Under the pieces are notes generated by a model that saw only the letters and a list, made by a program, of their open reading frames with translations, searched no databases and was not told where the DNA came from. DNA of 64,000 bases from Anaerolineales bacterium (GTDB taxonomy: Bacteria > Chloroflexota > Anaerolineae > JAAEKA01). Location: the NCBI GenBank assembly GCA_020634615.1, contig JACKBI010000008.1, forward strand, positions 1 through 64,000. The letters are read 5' to 3'. Each line of letters starts with the position of its first letter. Positions within the stretch are counted from its first letter, which is position 1. The translations under genes were made by a program, and so were the position numbers. Of the stretch, positions 17,658 to 28,183 are shown piece after piece.

Positions 17658-19217
17658 ATGACCGAAACACCAGTTCGACCTGTAGCGTTAATCATCCTCG
17701 ATGGTTTGGGCATTCGCGAGATGAGAGAGGCTAACGCGGTGGCGCTGGCCGAGACGCCGAACTATGACCGCTGGAACGCCATGCACGAGCGCTGCGTGCT
17801 GGATGCGTCAGGTCTGGCGGTTGGTCTGCCTGAGGGGCAGATGGGCAACTCGGAGGTGGGGCACCTCAATCTCGGCGCGGGTCGCATCATCTACCAGGAT
17901 TTCACCCGCATCAATCTGGCCATCGAGGACGGTTCACTGGCGAGGAACCAGGTGCTGGCTGACGCGATGACTGCCGTCAAGGCGCGCGGCGGCAAGCTAC
18001 ATCTGATTGGCCTCTTCAGCGACGGCGGCGTCCACAGCCACGTCAATCACTTAAACGCGCTCATCGACATCGCCAACAGCGCTGATATTGCGCCGGTGCT
18101 GCATCTGATCACCGACGGCCGCGACACGCCGCCTGAGAGCGGTATCGGTTTTGCACGCGACCTGGAAGCGCGCTTGCAGCACAGTCGGGCCACCGTCGCG
18201 TCCGTCAGCGGTCGCTACTACACCATGGATCGCGACAAGCGCTGGCAGCGCACCGTGCTGGGCTACAACGTCATCGCACTGCACCAGGGCGTGGACGGGC
18301 GGACGGCAGCCACAGCCAGCGAAGCGCTGGCGCGCGCCTACGCCGACGGCGTCACCGACGAGTTCGTGCTGCCGGTAGCCATCGACGTTGGCGATCAGGA
18401 TGTGCTGATCAAGCCGGGCGACTGTCTGCTCTTTTTCAACTTCCGCGCCGACCGCGCCCGCCAGCTTGCCTACGCCTTTGCCTTCCCGGATTTCGATGGT
18501 TTCGAGCGGGCATACATTCCCGATCTTGACCTGCTGACGATGACCAACTACGACGTCAACCTGCCGGCCAAGGTAATCTTCCCGGAGGTGGACATTGTCA
18601 ATCCGCTGGCTGAGGTGCTGAGCAAGGCCGGGCTGGGCCAGTTCCACTCAGCCGAGACGGAGAAGTATCCTCACGTGACCTACTTCTTCAACGGCGGGCG
18701 GGAAGCGATCTTCGATGGCGAGGCGCGCCATCTGGAGCCGTCGCCCAAGGTCGCTACCTACGACCTTCAGCCAGAGATGAGCGCCTACCCGCTGACAGAG
18801 GCGGTACTGGCGCGTATTCGCGAGCATGACGACGCCTTTATCCTGCTGAACTTCGCCAACCCGGACATGGTCGGCCACACCGGCGTGCTGGAAGCCGCCA
18901 TTGCCGCCGTGGAGACCGTGGATGAGTGCGCGGGGCGGGTGGTGGAAGCGATCATCGCCAAGGGCGGCGTCGCCATCGTGACGGCCGATCACGGCAACTG
19001 CGAGCGGATGCGCGACCTGCTGACCGGCGAGCCGCACACCTACCATACCACGCAGCCGGTGGCCTGTTTCGTGCTGGGCGACGGCTACTACGCTCTGCGT
19101 CCACGCGGCATCCTGGCCGATGTCGCGCCGACTGTGCTGGATCTGCTGGGCATTCCCCAGCCGGCCGAAATGACCGGCAAGAGCATGATCGACGGTGTGA
19201 AGCACGCTTCTGGCTGA
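17658..19217 (+). CDS. gpmI: 2,3-bisphosphoglycerate-independent phosphoglycerate mutase
   Basis: 519 residues, normal length for the dimanganese enzyme that interconverts 3- and 2-phosphoglycerate in glycolysis. Conserved segments: LIILDGLGIRE (metal Asp, about 11-21), GQMGNSEVGHLNLGAGR (catalytic Ser, about 60-76), DGRDTPP (about 154), GRYYTMDRDKRW (about 188-199), NFRADRARQL (about 262-271) and TADHGNCE (about 441-448). AAAGGA precedes the ATG. A strong terminator lies 17 bases past the stop. Confidence 0.95.
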   Translation: MTETPVRPVALIILDGLGIREMREANAVALAETPNYDRWNAMHERCVLDASGLAVGLPEGQMGNSEVGHLNLGAGRIIYQDFTRINLAIEDGSLARNQVLADAMTAVKARGGKLHLIGLFSDGGVHSHVNHLNALIDIANSADIAPVLHLITDGRDTPPESGIGFARDLEARLQHSRATVASVSGRYYTMDRDKRWQRTVLGYNVIALHQGVDGRTAATASEALARAYADGVTDEFVLPVAIDVGDQDVLIKPGDCLLFFNFRADRARQLAYAFAFPDFDGFERAYIPDLDLLTMTNYDVNLPAKVIFPEVDIVNPLAEVLSKAGLGQFHSAETEKYPHVTYFFNGGREAIFDGEARHLEPSPKVATYDLQPEMSAYPLTEAVLARIREHDDAFILLNFANPDMVGHTGVLEAAIAAVETVDECAGRVVEAIIAKGGVAIVTADHGNCERMRDLLTGEPHTYHTTQPVACFVLGDGYYALRPRGILADVAPTVLDLLGIPQPAEMTGKSMIDGVKHASG

Positions 19218-19234
19218 AATCGGGTGTTTGCGAG

Positions 19235-19275
19235 AATCAAAGAGACCGGCGTCCTGCACGCCGGTCTCTTTGATT
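19235..19275. terminator. Bidirectional intrinsic terminator
   Basis: A perfect 18-bp stem (19235-19252 with 19258-19275) and a 5-base CCTGC loop, with A/T-rich outer ends (AATCAAAG / CTTTGATT). It lies between the convergent gpmI and hicB and can serve both strands. Confidence 0.85.
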
Positions 19276-19301
19276 GCAGTGCCAGTTCTGGCAGGCCCGT
19301 T

Positions 19302-19517
19302 TCAGGCTGGAACGGCGAAGACCTCGGCAAACGAGTGCGATTCAGGAATCGGCAAGCCATCTTCGCGCATTCCCTGGAGGTGCATCTCAATCGCCTCGTA
19401 CATGTTGCGAGCGGTTAGATCGTATGTAACCCCTGTTGCAACGCATCCGGGCAGGTCTGGGGAGTACGCTGAGTAGTTGCTTGTGGCTTTTTCTATTACA
19501 ATCAAGAATCTGTGCAT
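19302..19517 (-). CDS. hicB: HicB-type antitoxin
   Basis: 71 residues with the partial RNase-H-like fold of HicB/UPF0150 antitoxins: YSAYSPDLPGCVATG (about 15-29) and an EAIEMHLQGMREDG helix. It lacks the C-terminal ribbon-helix-helix or HTH domain of longer HicB proteins, so it is the short form. It is encoded two bases after hicA and should bind and inhibit that toxin. Confidence 0.88.
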   Translation of the reverse strand: MHRFLIVIEKATSNYSAYSPDLPGCVATGVTYDLTARNMYEAIEMHLQGMREDGLPIPESHSFAEVFAVPA

Positions 19518-19519
19518 CT

Positions 19520-19729
19520 CTAGGTTCTCTCCTCGTTATCATCTCTGCGGAGCTGTGCTTGCTTTAAAATGCTGTTGAGTGTACCGGACGCGAGGTCGTC
19601 ATTGGGGTGCCCTGCGATAGTGACCCGTCCTCGCTTGAAGTCGTGCTTGAACTGTCGATGACTACCCTTGGTGGCTACCAGGTACCACCCGTCCTGTTCG
19701 ATCAGCTTGATGATTTGCCGAACCTTCAT
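19520..19729 (-). CDS. hicA: HicA-type mRNA interferase toxin
   Basis: 69 residues with the double-stranded-RNA-binding-like HicA fold. The family's catalytic histidine is H24 in ATKGSHRQF, followed by VTIAGHPNDDL and a C-terminal helix (TLNSILKQAQL). It cleaves mRNA when free of HicB. Order is toxin first, then antitoxin, the common hicAB arrangement. The motif set is complete. Confidence 0.9.
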   Translation of the reverse strand: MKVRQIIKLIEQDGWYLVATKGSHRQFKHDFKRGRVTIAGHPNDDLASGTLNSILKQAQLRRDDNEERT

Positions 19730-19837
19730 TGGACTGGATTGTATCCTCGTCTTTGGCTACAGAGTCAGAACCATTCTACCTGTTGACGCGGGCAATTGCA
19801 AGTCGATTCGAGACGATTCAAGCCTTGGCTGAGACAA

Positions 19838-19921
19838 GACTTCGGAAGTCGCTGAATCGAGCAGAGGCGGCACTCTTTGCACCAGTCCACTGATCTAGCA
19901 CAACCGGCGACTTCCGAAGTC
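19838..19921. repeat. Inverted-repeat element, family F1, copy 2
   Basis: 84 bp, with GACTTCGGAAGTC at 19838-19850 and GACTTCCGAAGTC at 19909-19921. It lies just past the 3' end of the ThDP enzyme gene. Its interior shares scattered matches with copies 1 and 3 (for example the ACCGGC just before the right end in copy 3). Confidence 0.88.
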
Positions 19922-19936
19922 TGATGGTGGCGGGGT

Positions 19937-21661
<1,725 letters not shown>

Positions 21662-21839
21662 GAGGTCCTCGATTTATTGTGAAGGAAGTTGACGCACAGA
21701 TCGGAGTTAAGTAGAATTCGACCGTTCATGCAGTATTGATAGAGCATGACGTTCCGCATCTTACCACACGTTTCTTTCGGCATGAAACGTCGTGTAAGAT
21801 ATTTTTGGTCAGAGGCTTGGTTTGCCTCGGAGCACAGTT

Positions 21840-22412
21840 ATGGAATTCTTTTATCACTGGTCGATACTAATTCTGTGGGTTTGCTTTGGTGGATACTGGG
21901 CTTATTCAGGTCTGCAAGCCCGCCAAACACAACGCGCTGAAGCCAGAACTTCACGTCTCACACACCTGGGATTAGTGGTGCTCGCTATTGTGCTGATTGG
22001 ATTTGGTGGTTTTGGCATTGGTCTGCTGACGCGGAGAATCCTGCCCCAATCAGGAACGGTTCAAATTATTGGAATAGCGATCGCTGCCTTGGGATTGCTC
22101 TTTGCTGTTTGGGCGCGGGTACACTTGGGGCCCAACTGGAGTGGAACGATTACTATCAAGACTGATCACGATCTCATCCGAACTGGTCCTTACGCCTTGG
22201 TACGTCATCCAATATATACAGGATTGTTGGTTGGAATAGTCGGGACTGCAATTGTATCAGGCGAGCTGCGTGGGGTTTTGGCAGTTATCTTGATCTTCAT
22301 CGCCTATTTCAGAAAGATTCACATCGAAGAGACTTGGCTGGTTGGGCAGTTTGGAACAGAATATTCGGAGTATCAAAAGGAAGTTAGGGCACTCATTCCA
22401 TTTCTAGTGTGA
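21840..22412 (+). CDS. Isoprenylcysteine carboxyl methyltransferase-family membrane protein
   Basis: 190 residues from ATG 21840 (an in-frame TTG lies 18 bases earlier). There are about five membrane helices. The C-terminal half has the ICMT/PEMT-like SAM-binding signature: GPYALVRHPIYTG (about 120-132), then EETWLVGQFGTEYSEYQKEV and LIPFLV. Bacterial members methylate unknown small or lipid substrates at the membrane. A terminator follows at 22500. The gene is slightly AT-richer than its neighbours. Confidence 0.82.
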   Translation: MEFFYHWSILILWVCFGGYWAYSGLQARQTQRAEARTSRLTHLGLVVLAIVLIGFGGFGIGLLTRRILPQSGTVQIIGIAIAALGLLFAVWARVHLGPNWSGTITIKTDHDLIRTGPYALVRHPIYTGLLVGIVGTAIVSGELRGVLAVILIFIAYFRKIHIEETWLVGQFGTEYSEYQKEVRALIPFLV

Positions 22413-22499
22413 TGACGAACATCGACAGAGGATCGCGTGACGGGAGGGTACTTCGCCCCAATTACGTATGTCAATCTCCATGCAGTTGACGCAATATGC

Positions 22500-22532
22500 A
22501 AAGTGCAGGTCACACCACGACCTGCACTTTTT
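22500..22532 (+). terminator. Intrinsic terminator after the ICMT-family gene
   Basis: Perfect 12-bp stem AAAGTGCAGGTC (22500-22511) with GACCTGCACTTT (22519-22530), loop ACACCAC, followed by further T residues. Confidence 0.85.
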
Positions 22533-22692
22533 GTGTTTCTGTTGACCTTCGGAATCTCACGTGCTAGAATCGCCTCACTCAATACGCGGTGCAGAATCGC
22601 GACCGGCCCGGTGCAACGAGACAACGGCAACTGCTCGAGCAAGGGGGTGTGGAATAACGGTTGACCTTTTCAGCCTGCAATGTTACACTTGA

Positions 22693-22721
22693 TTTCGTGC
22701 GGCGGCTTTAGCCGCGAAACG
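22693..22721. repeat. Small GC palindrome in a 363-bp gap
   Basis: GGCGGCTTTAGCCGC (22701-22715) is a hairpin with outer arms TTTCG / CGAAA. It lies between the terminator and the RelE-type pair. The rest of the gap (22413-22775) shows no gene. It may be a dispersed repeat or part of the toxin-antitoxin leader. Confidence 0.55.
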
Positions 22722-22775
22722 AGCGTCATTGGATTTTTTGCTCTTCCGTAACAGACGGAGCAGGAGAAGAGAATT

Positions 22776-22982
22776 ATGGAACTCACATTGAATGAAGTAC
22801 AAGCCAAATCTCTCCTGAAAGAGATTGTGCTGGAGCTGGTCCAGGAAAGGCGCGACTGGTTTTCCGAAATCATGGTAGAGGCATTGGAAGAAATCGGGTT
22901 GGCGAATGCCATCCAAGAGGGCCGGCAAGACGAGTTTGTAGATGAAGAGCAGATTATGGCAATACTCGAGGGGCAAGCGTGA
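22776..22982 (+). CDS. Antitoxin of a RelE/ParE-type pair
   Basis: 68 acidic, helical residues (LTLNEVQAKSLLKEIVLELV, about 3-22), without a recognisable DNA-binding motif. Its stop overlaps the toxin's GTG start by 4 bases. AGGAG precedes the ATG. Assignment rests on position and size more than on sequence. Confidence 0.65.
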   Translation: MELTLNEVQAKSLLKEIVLELVQERRDWFSEIMVEALEEIGLANAIQEGRQDEFVDEEQIMAILEGQA

Positions 22983-23245
22983 AGATCGCCTTCGAAGCCA
23001 GCTTCGCGCGGGACCTGAAACGCGTCCGTGACAAACAGTTGCTGCAGGGGGTGCAACAAGTCATTGAAGGTGTCAAAGAAGCCGCCATGATTGACACGGT
23101 GGCGGGGGTAAAGAAGATGCAGGGGTATGATACGTTTTATCGTCTACGCCTGGGCGACTATCGTATCGGCATAGAGGTAGTAGACGACCGTGTGATCTTT
23201 GTGCGGATCTTGCCTCGCAAGGACATTTATCGATATTTCCCGTGA
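22979..23245 (+). CDS. RelE/ParE-family toxin
   Basis: 88 residues with the compact RelE fold pattern: N-terminal helix pair (FARDLKRVRDKQLLQGVQQV), then KMQGYDTFYRLRLGDYRIGI (about 46-65) and a C-terminal RILPRKDIYRYFP. These basic and aromatic positions are typical of plasmid-stabilisation toxins that cut mRNA on the ribosome. The GTG start is coupled to the antitoxin. A further tiny frame starts on its stop codon (see next entry). Confidence 0.85.
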   Translation: MKIAFEASFARDLKRVRDKQLLQGVQQVIEGVKEAAMIDTVAGVKKMQGYDTFYRLRLGDYRIGIEVVDDRVIFVRILPRKDIYRYFP

Positions 23246-23376
23246 ACTCGCCATCCTCCCCTAGCCAGCAAGCCTTTTACGAACATGTGTGGAGTCTGGT
23301 CCGCCAGGCGCGCGCAGCAGAGTGGTTACAATTGCCATCGAATGACCGCTCCGATCGTTGTCTTCCTCAGCCGTAG
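23242..23376 (+). pseudogene. Possible remnant of an alkyltransferase-like (MGMT/ATL) gene
   Basis: A 44-codon frame opens with a GTG that overlaps the toxin stop (GTGA). Its residues 9-22 (QQAFYEHVWSLVRQ) look like the beginning of ATL/MGMT-type DNA-repair proteins; the frame then diverges and stops before any catalytic motif. It may be a truncated remnant or a chance frame. The resemblance is from memory and short. Confidence 0.3.
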
Positions 23377-23396
23377 ATCTAGAAGGAGCAAAGACC

Positions 23397-23855
23397 ATGA
23401 CACATCAATTCGAACTGCGCGAGCGCCAATCCCAACCGACGCTGGTTATCCGTACCCGCTCCGCTGTGCAAGACATGCCACAGGTGTTGGGGCAAGCGTG
23501 GGGCGCCATCATGCATTACGCTGGGCAGAAGGGTCTCCAACCGTCCGGTCCGCCGTTTGTGGCCTACCACAACATGGACATGCAGGACCTGGATCTGGAG
23601 ATCGGTTTCCCTTTCGCAAAGAAACTGGATGGGGCGGGCGAGGTTCTTGCCGGCGAGATTCCTGGTGGCAAGGCGGCAGGATGTCTTCATGTCGGACCCT
23701 ACGACCAGTTGCGCGCCGCGTACAAAGCGCTCGGGAAGTGGATGGAGGCAAATGGCTACACGCCTGCCGGCGTGGCGTATGAGTCCTATCTGAATGACCC
23801 GCAGACCACACCGCCAGAAGCGCTACAGACCGACATATTCTTTCCGCTGTTGTAA
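23397..23855 (+). CDS. GyrI-like small-molecule-binding protein
   Basis: 152 residues from ATG 23397, preceded by AGAAGGAG. It matches the GyrI-like / AraC effector-binding fold: a tandem beta-alpha-beta layout with DLEIGFPFAKKLDGAG (about 63-78), GGKAAGCLHVGPYDQL (about 87-102) and a C-terminal DIFFPLL strand. No DNA-binding domain is attached, so it is a stand-alone ligand-binding or cyclopropanoid-hydrolase-like member. Ligand unknown. Confidence 0.8.
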   Translation: MTHQFELRERQSQPTLVIRTRSAVQDMPQVLGQAWGAIMHYAGQKGLQPSGPPFVAYHNMDMQDLDLEIGFPFAKKLDGAGEVLAGEIPGGKAAGCLHVGPYDQLRAAYKALGKWMEANGYTPAGVAYESYLNDPQTTPPEALQTDIFFPLL

Positions 23856-24034
23856 TGGAATGCGCCGCGGAGTCGTTGCTTCTTAGCGATTCTGTGGCTG
23901 TAACCGGGTGTGATTCAACTCACGGTTGGGCAGCAAGGGTGTCTTTGATTGGGGCAGCCGGGGTTACTCCGGCGCAAGTGAACTTGGGCGATGTTGTCGA
24001 TTATTGATCTTGGTGTGTGATCCGTAGTGGATCT

Positions 24035-26743
24035 ATGTCTACGCCACTTCTAGCCACCAAACTGTTTGTCCCTCCGCCTCGCTACAAAACCGTCCTCCGC
24101 CCCTGCCTGATCGAGCGGCTGAACGATGGTCTCGCTGCGGGCCGCAAATTGACACTTGTCTCTGCCCCTCCGGGGTTTGGGAAAACCACGTTGGTCAGCG
24201 AATGGGTTGCAGGTTGCGGGCGACCCATTGCCTGGCTGTCGTTGGACGAAGGCGATAATGACTCCACCCGCTTTCTGAGTTATCTTGTCACGGCCGTGCA
24301 GACGCTTGCCCTGAGCCAGGGAGAAGGGATTGCGCCGACGGTTGGTGCAGGCATGTTGGCGGCGCTCCAATCTTCCCAGCCACCATCCATCGAATCGATC
24401 CTAACAACTCTGCTCAATGAAATCGCCGCCATCTCCGGCAATTTCGTCCTTGTCCTGGACGACTACCACGCGATTGTCTCCAAATCAGTTGACCAGATCC
24501 TTACCTTTCTGATCGAGCACCTGCCGCCACAGATGCACCTGGTCATCGCCACCCGCGAGGACCCGTCTCTGCCGCTGGCGCGTTTGCGTGCTCGCGGCCA
24601 GTTGACCGAACTGCGCGCTGCTGACTTGCGTTTTACCTCCTCCGAAGCTGCCGATTTCCTCAATCAGGTGATGGAGCTAAACCTATCAGCGGAAGAGATC
24701 ACGGCACTGGAAACCCGTACCGAGGGCTGGGTTGCCGGCCTGCAACTGGCTGCGATTTCCATGCGAGGACATCCAGACCCTGCCAGCTTCATCCAATCCT
24801 TCACCGGCAGCCATCATTTCGTGCTGGACTATCTGGTTGAAGAAGTCCTGGCGCAGCAACCCGAGACTGTCCAGACTTTCTTGTTGCGCACATCCATCCT
24901 CGACCGCATGTGTGGCTCTCTTTGCGCCGCCGTTCTATTCGAGGCCACTGCTTCCGGGCAGAAAACCCTGGAATATCTCGAACATGCCAACCTCTTCATC
25001 GTCCCCCTGGACGACGAGCGGCGTTGGTACCGCTATCACCATCTCTTTGCCGAATTGCTGCGGCAGCGGTTGCAGCAGAGTGACAACGTGGCCGACTACC
25101 ACATCCGTGCCAGCGAATGGTATGAAAACAATGACCTGATGCTTGAGGCTTTTCACCATGCGGCTGCGGCCAATGACATCGAGCGCGCCGTGCGTCTGAT
25201 GGAAAGCAACGCGATGCCTCTGCACCTTCCTGGCGCGGCAACGGTGATACTGAAGTGGCTGGAGTCGCTGCCAACGGCCGTGCTGAATGCCCAACCAGCG
25301 TTGTGGTGGAAGCAGGCTGCGCTGCTACTGATCATTGGCCAAGGCCAGATAACGGGAGTGGAAGAGAAACTCCAGGCGACTGAAGCAGCTTTGGCTGCTA
25401 CAACCTTGCCGGGCGCCGAGCCGGACGACGAGACTCGAAACCTGATTGGAAAAATTGCCGTCGCCAGATCTCTCTTGGCACAAACGCAGCACCAGGCAGA
25501 AACCAGCCTGGTTCAGGCACGCCGCGCCCTGGAGTATCTGCACCCCAGTAACCTGCCATATCGTTCTACAGCAACCCAATCGCTAGGGTTTGCCTATTAT
25601 CTTCAGGGAGACCGAATGGAGGCCGGCCGGGCCTATACAGAAGCTCTGTCACTTGCCCATGCGGCTGGTGATGTTTCCGACGCTTTCATGGCTACAACCC
25701 GTTTGGGGCAGATACAGGAATCAGGAAACCAGCTTTACGTGGCGGCTGAGACTTATCAGCGTGCTCTGCAACTGATTGGTGATTATCCGCCTCCCAATTC
25801 CCCTGTAGCGTATCTGGGCTTGGCCCGGATCCACTATGAATGGAACGATTTGGACGTGGCTGAGCAATACGGGGAGAAGAGCTTGCGCCTGGCGCGGCAG
25901 TATGATCAAGTCATTGACAGGTTAATTCTGAGCGAGTTGTTCCTGGCTCGTCTGAAATTGACCCGGGGAGATGCAGTCGGCGCAGCAGATATTTTATCGC
26001 AGGCGGAACAAACGGCGCGTCAAAAGAATTTCACCCAGCGTCTGGCGGATATTGTCGCAGCCCAAGCATTTATCCTACTTCGCCAGAGCAACATTGTTGC
26101 AGCCGTTCAGCTGACACATCGATATGACCTTCCGCTCATGCTGGGGCAATATGACCTCCCGCTCATGCGGGCACGTGTGCTCCTCGCCCAGGGCGACCCA
26201 TCTGCGGCGTTGGCAGTGCTGGAACCATTGCACCAGCAAGCGGAAGCAAAAGGATGGGCAGATGAACGACTCAAGGCAATGGTGCTACAGATGGTCGCTC
26301 TGCGCGCGCATGGGGAAAAGGACAAGGCTGTGCGTCTGCTGGGCGAGGCCCTGGCGCTGGCCGAACCGGGCGGCTTCATCCGTCTCTTTGTGGACGAGGG
26401 GCTGCCAATGGCCAGGCTATTGTCCGAAGCAGCTACTCGTGGGATATCGCCGGACTATATCGGCCGGTTGCAGGCCGTATTTGATGCCGAGAAGCGGAAA
26501 AACGAAGACAAACCTGATCTGCCGCCTCCCTCGCCTGCCCTGCCACTGATCGAGCCATTGAGCCAACGCGAGTTAGAAATACTTAAGCTGATTGCCCAGG
26601 GACTCTCGAACCGAGAGATCGGCGGTCGGCTATTCCTCGCCCTTGATACGGTCAAAGGGCACAATCGCAGAATCTTCGACAAACTGCAAGTGCAAAGCCG
26701 CACTGAAGCCGTAGCCCGCGCCCGCGAGCTGAGTTTGTTGTAA
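24035..26743 (+). CDS. LuxR-type LAL transcriptional regulator (MalT-like)
   Basis: 902 residues from ATG 24035 (an in-frame GTG lies 18 bases upstream). The N-terminus carries TKLFVPPPR and a P-loop (SAPPGFGKTTLVSEW, about 42-56) with a Walker B-like LVLDDYH (about 139-145). The middle, about 400-800, is made of TPR-like helical repeats. The last 60 residues are a LuxR helix-turn-helix (LSQRELEILKLIAQGLSNRE). Such STAND ATPases sense a small inducer and activate nearby genes. The downstream small membrane-protein genes are candidate targets. Confidence 0.9.
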   Translation: MSTPLLATKLFVPPPRYKTVLRPCLIERLNDGLAAGRKLTLVSAPPGFGKTTLVSEWVAGCGRPIAWLSLDEGDNDSTRFLSYLVTAVQTLALSQGEGIAPTVGAGMLAALQSSQPPSIESILTTLLNEIAAISGNFVLVLDDYHAIVSKSVDQILTFLIEHLPPQMHLVIATREDPSLPLARLRARGQLTELRAADLRFTSSEAADFLNQVMELNLSAEEITALETRTEGWVAGLQLAAISMRGHPDPASFIQSFTGSHHFVLDYLVEEVLAQQPETVQTFLLRTSILDRMCGSLCAAVLFEATASGQKTLEYLEHANLFIVPLDDERRWYRYHHLFAELLRQRLQQSDNVADYHIRASEWYENNDLMLEAFHHAAAANDIERAVRLMESNAMPLHLPGAATVILKWLESLPTAVLNAQPALWWKQAALLLIIGQGQITGVEEKLQATEAALAATTLPGAEPDDETRNLIGKIAVARSLLAQTQHQAETSLVQARRALEYLHPSNLPYRSTATQSLGFAYYLQGDRMEAGRAYTEALSLAHAAGDVSDAFMATTRLGQIQESGNQLYVAAETYQRALQLIGDYPPPNSPVAYLGLARIHYEWNDLDVAEQYGEKSLRLARQYDQVIDRLILSELFLARLKLTRGDAVGAADILSQAEQTARQKNFTQRLADIVAAQAFILLRQSNIVAAVQLTHRYDLPLMLGQYDLPLMRARVLLAQGDPSAALAVLEPLHQQAEAKGWADERLKAMVLQMVALRAHGEKDKAVRLLGEALALAEPGGFIRLFVDEGLPMARLLSEAATRGISPDYIGRLQAVFDAEKRKNEDKPDLPPPSPALPLIEPLSQRELEILKLIAQGLSNREIGGRLFLALDTVKGHNRRIFDKLQVQSRTEAVARARELSLL

Positions 26744-26909
26744 CTGCAACTGTTCGTATTCCTCAAGACCCTCCCTTTCAACAATTCTAGAACAACACCT
26801 CCAGCCAACACCAAAGTGTCTATACAGGGACACCGGGGTGTTGGTATATTGAATATGCCTTGAGCAAGCGGTTCAGGCGGTAAGAATCGGTCACAACAGG
26901 TACAAGGTA

Positions 26910-27206
26910 ATGCCAAACAATCCTGACCCAACAACTGATTCAAGTCATCCCATGGTCTACCAGATCAGGATCAAGGGACATCTGGGTCACGACTGGACAG
27001 ACTGGTTTGGCGGCTTGTCCATCACGCTGGAATGTGACGGCAATACGCTGCTGACCGGCCCGGTGATCGATCAGTCCGCGCTGCACGGCTTGCTGAAAAG
27101 AGTGCGTGACCTGGGCATGCCATTGCTCTCGGTCTGCCCTGTCGATCCTAAACCTCCGACAACGCCCGGGACAGGTCAGGCAGAGGCTTCAGCGGTCGAA
27201 TCATAA
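26910..27206 (+). CDS. Small hypothetical protein downstream of the LAL regulator
   Basis: 98 residues; the core (IKGHLGHDWTDWFGGLSITL, about 19-38; TGPVIDQSALHGLLKRVRDL) suggests a small mixed alpha/beta domain, with low-complexity ends. AAGG precedes the ATG. I have the impression that such proteins often follow LAL regulators in Chloroflexota, but I cannot verify this here. Function unknown. Confidence 0.65.
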   Translation: MPNNPDPTTDSSHPMVYQIRIKGHLGHDWTDWFGGLSITLECDGNTLLTGPVIDQSALHGLLKRVRDLGMPLLSVCPVDPKPPTTPGTGQAEASAVES

Positions 27207-27260
27207 ACAGGCGTAGGCGGCTTGTTTACGCCAAATTCAATCCCAACAAGGAGATACGAA

Positions 27261-27971
27261 ATGAAGTCGACTCGAAAGATTGCCGTGATAACAGGCGTGA
27301 TTTTCATCATTGCCACCGTCGCATCTCTTTTGGCTGCGGCGCTCACACCTGTTCTGACTGGTATGGACTACCTACCTCGGTTCTCCGCACATACGAATCA
27401 GGTGGCCGCAGGAGCGCTGCTCTATATCATCACCGCCTTTACCAGCGCCGGCATAGCCATCGCGATGTATCCGGTCACGAAGGAGCGAAATGCAGGTCTG
27501 GCCCTTGGATCTGTTGTCTTCAGGGCCCTGGAGGCGGTCTTTTACCTGGTCGGCGTCATGTGCCTGCTGTCCCTGAGGACACTCGGCCAGCAGCTCACAA
27601 CAGCGGGCGCTCCTGATCGTGCCTCGCTTCAGGCTATTGGCGATTCGTTGGTGAGCGTTCACGACCAGGCCGCGCTGGTGGCGGTGTTCGCTTTCTGCGT
27701 CGGTGCGTTTATGTACTACACCCTGTTCTTCCAGTCACGGCTCATTCCCCGCTGGCTGTCAGGCTTCGGCATCGTCGCGATCATCCTGATGATGGCGGCG
27801 TGCGTGCTGTCCTTGCTCAGCGGTAACCGTATTACCAGCTACATTCCCCTGGCGTTTCCCATTTTTCTGCAGGAAATGGTTCTGGCTGTATGGCTGATCG
27901 TCAGAGGATTCAATCCGTCTGAAAGTGCTTCGATATCCAGGAAGACGAACGATCTGTTGAGCGCAGCATAG
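27261..27971 (+). CDS. DUF4386-family membrane protein
   Basis: 236 residues from ATG 27261 with AAGGAG upstream. Six or so membrane helices with the DUF4386 pattern: N-terminal KIAVITGVIFIIATVASLLA, a DRASLQAIGDSLVSVHDQAA segment at about 128-147, FQSRLIPRWLSGFG (about 159-172) and a final helix. Family function is unknown. A second, shorter relative follows at 28184. Confidence 0.8.
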   Translation: MKSTRKIAVITGVIFIIATVASLLAAALTPVLTGMDYLPRFSAHTNQVAAGALLYIITAFTSAGIAIAMYPVTKERNAGLALGSVVFRALEAVFYLVGVMCLLSLRTLGQQLTTAGAPDRASLQAIGDSLVSVHDQAALVAVFAFCVGAFMYYTLFFQSRLIPRWLSGFGIVAIILMMAACVLSLLSGNRITSYIPLAFPIFLQEMVLAVWLIVRGFNPSESASISRKTNDLLSAA

Positions 27972-28183
27972 ATAGGGTTGTGGGGTTTTTGAGAGGGCTG
28001 AAGTTCCTCCCTAAAACCATCCCTCTATCCACATTACATTTTCATTGCAACAGTTGAAGTGATCTGCCTGCTGAGCATTATCTGGTTCACATGGAAATGA
28101 CCCAGCCCTGAAGGGTAGCCCGGCAGATCTGCCAGATGCCAAATAGTGAAGCTCATCCATATGGTTAGAAAAGGAGAGAAGTG

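Noticed and set aside
28062..28129. GATCTGCC / GGCAGATC inverted repeat, 68 bp
   Set aside because: The ends are only 8 bp and no second copy was seen; it could be chance.
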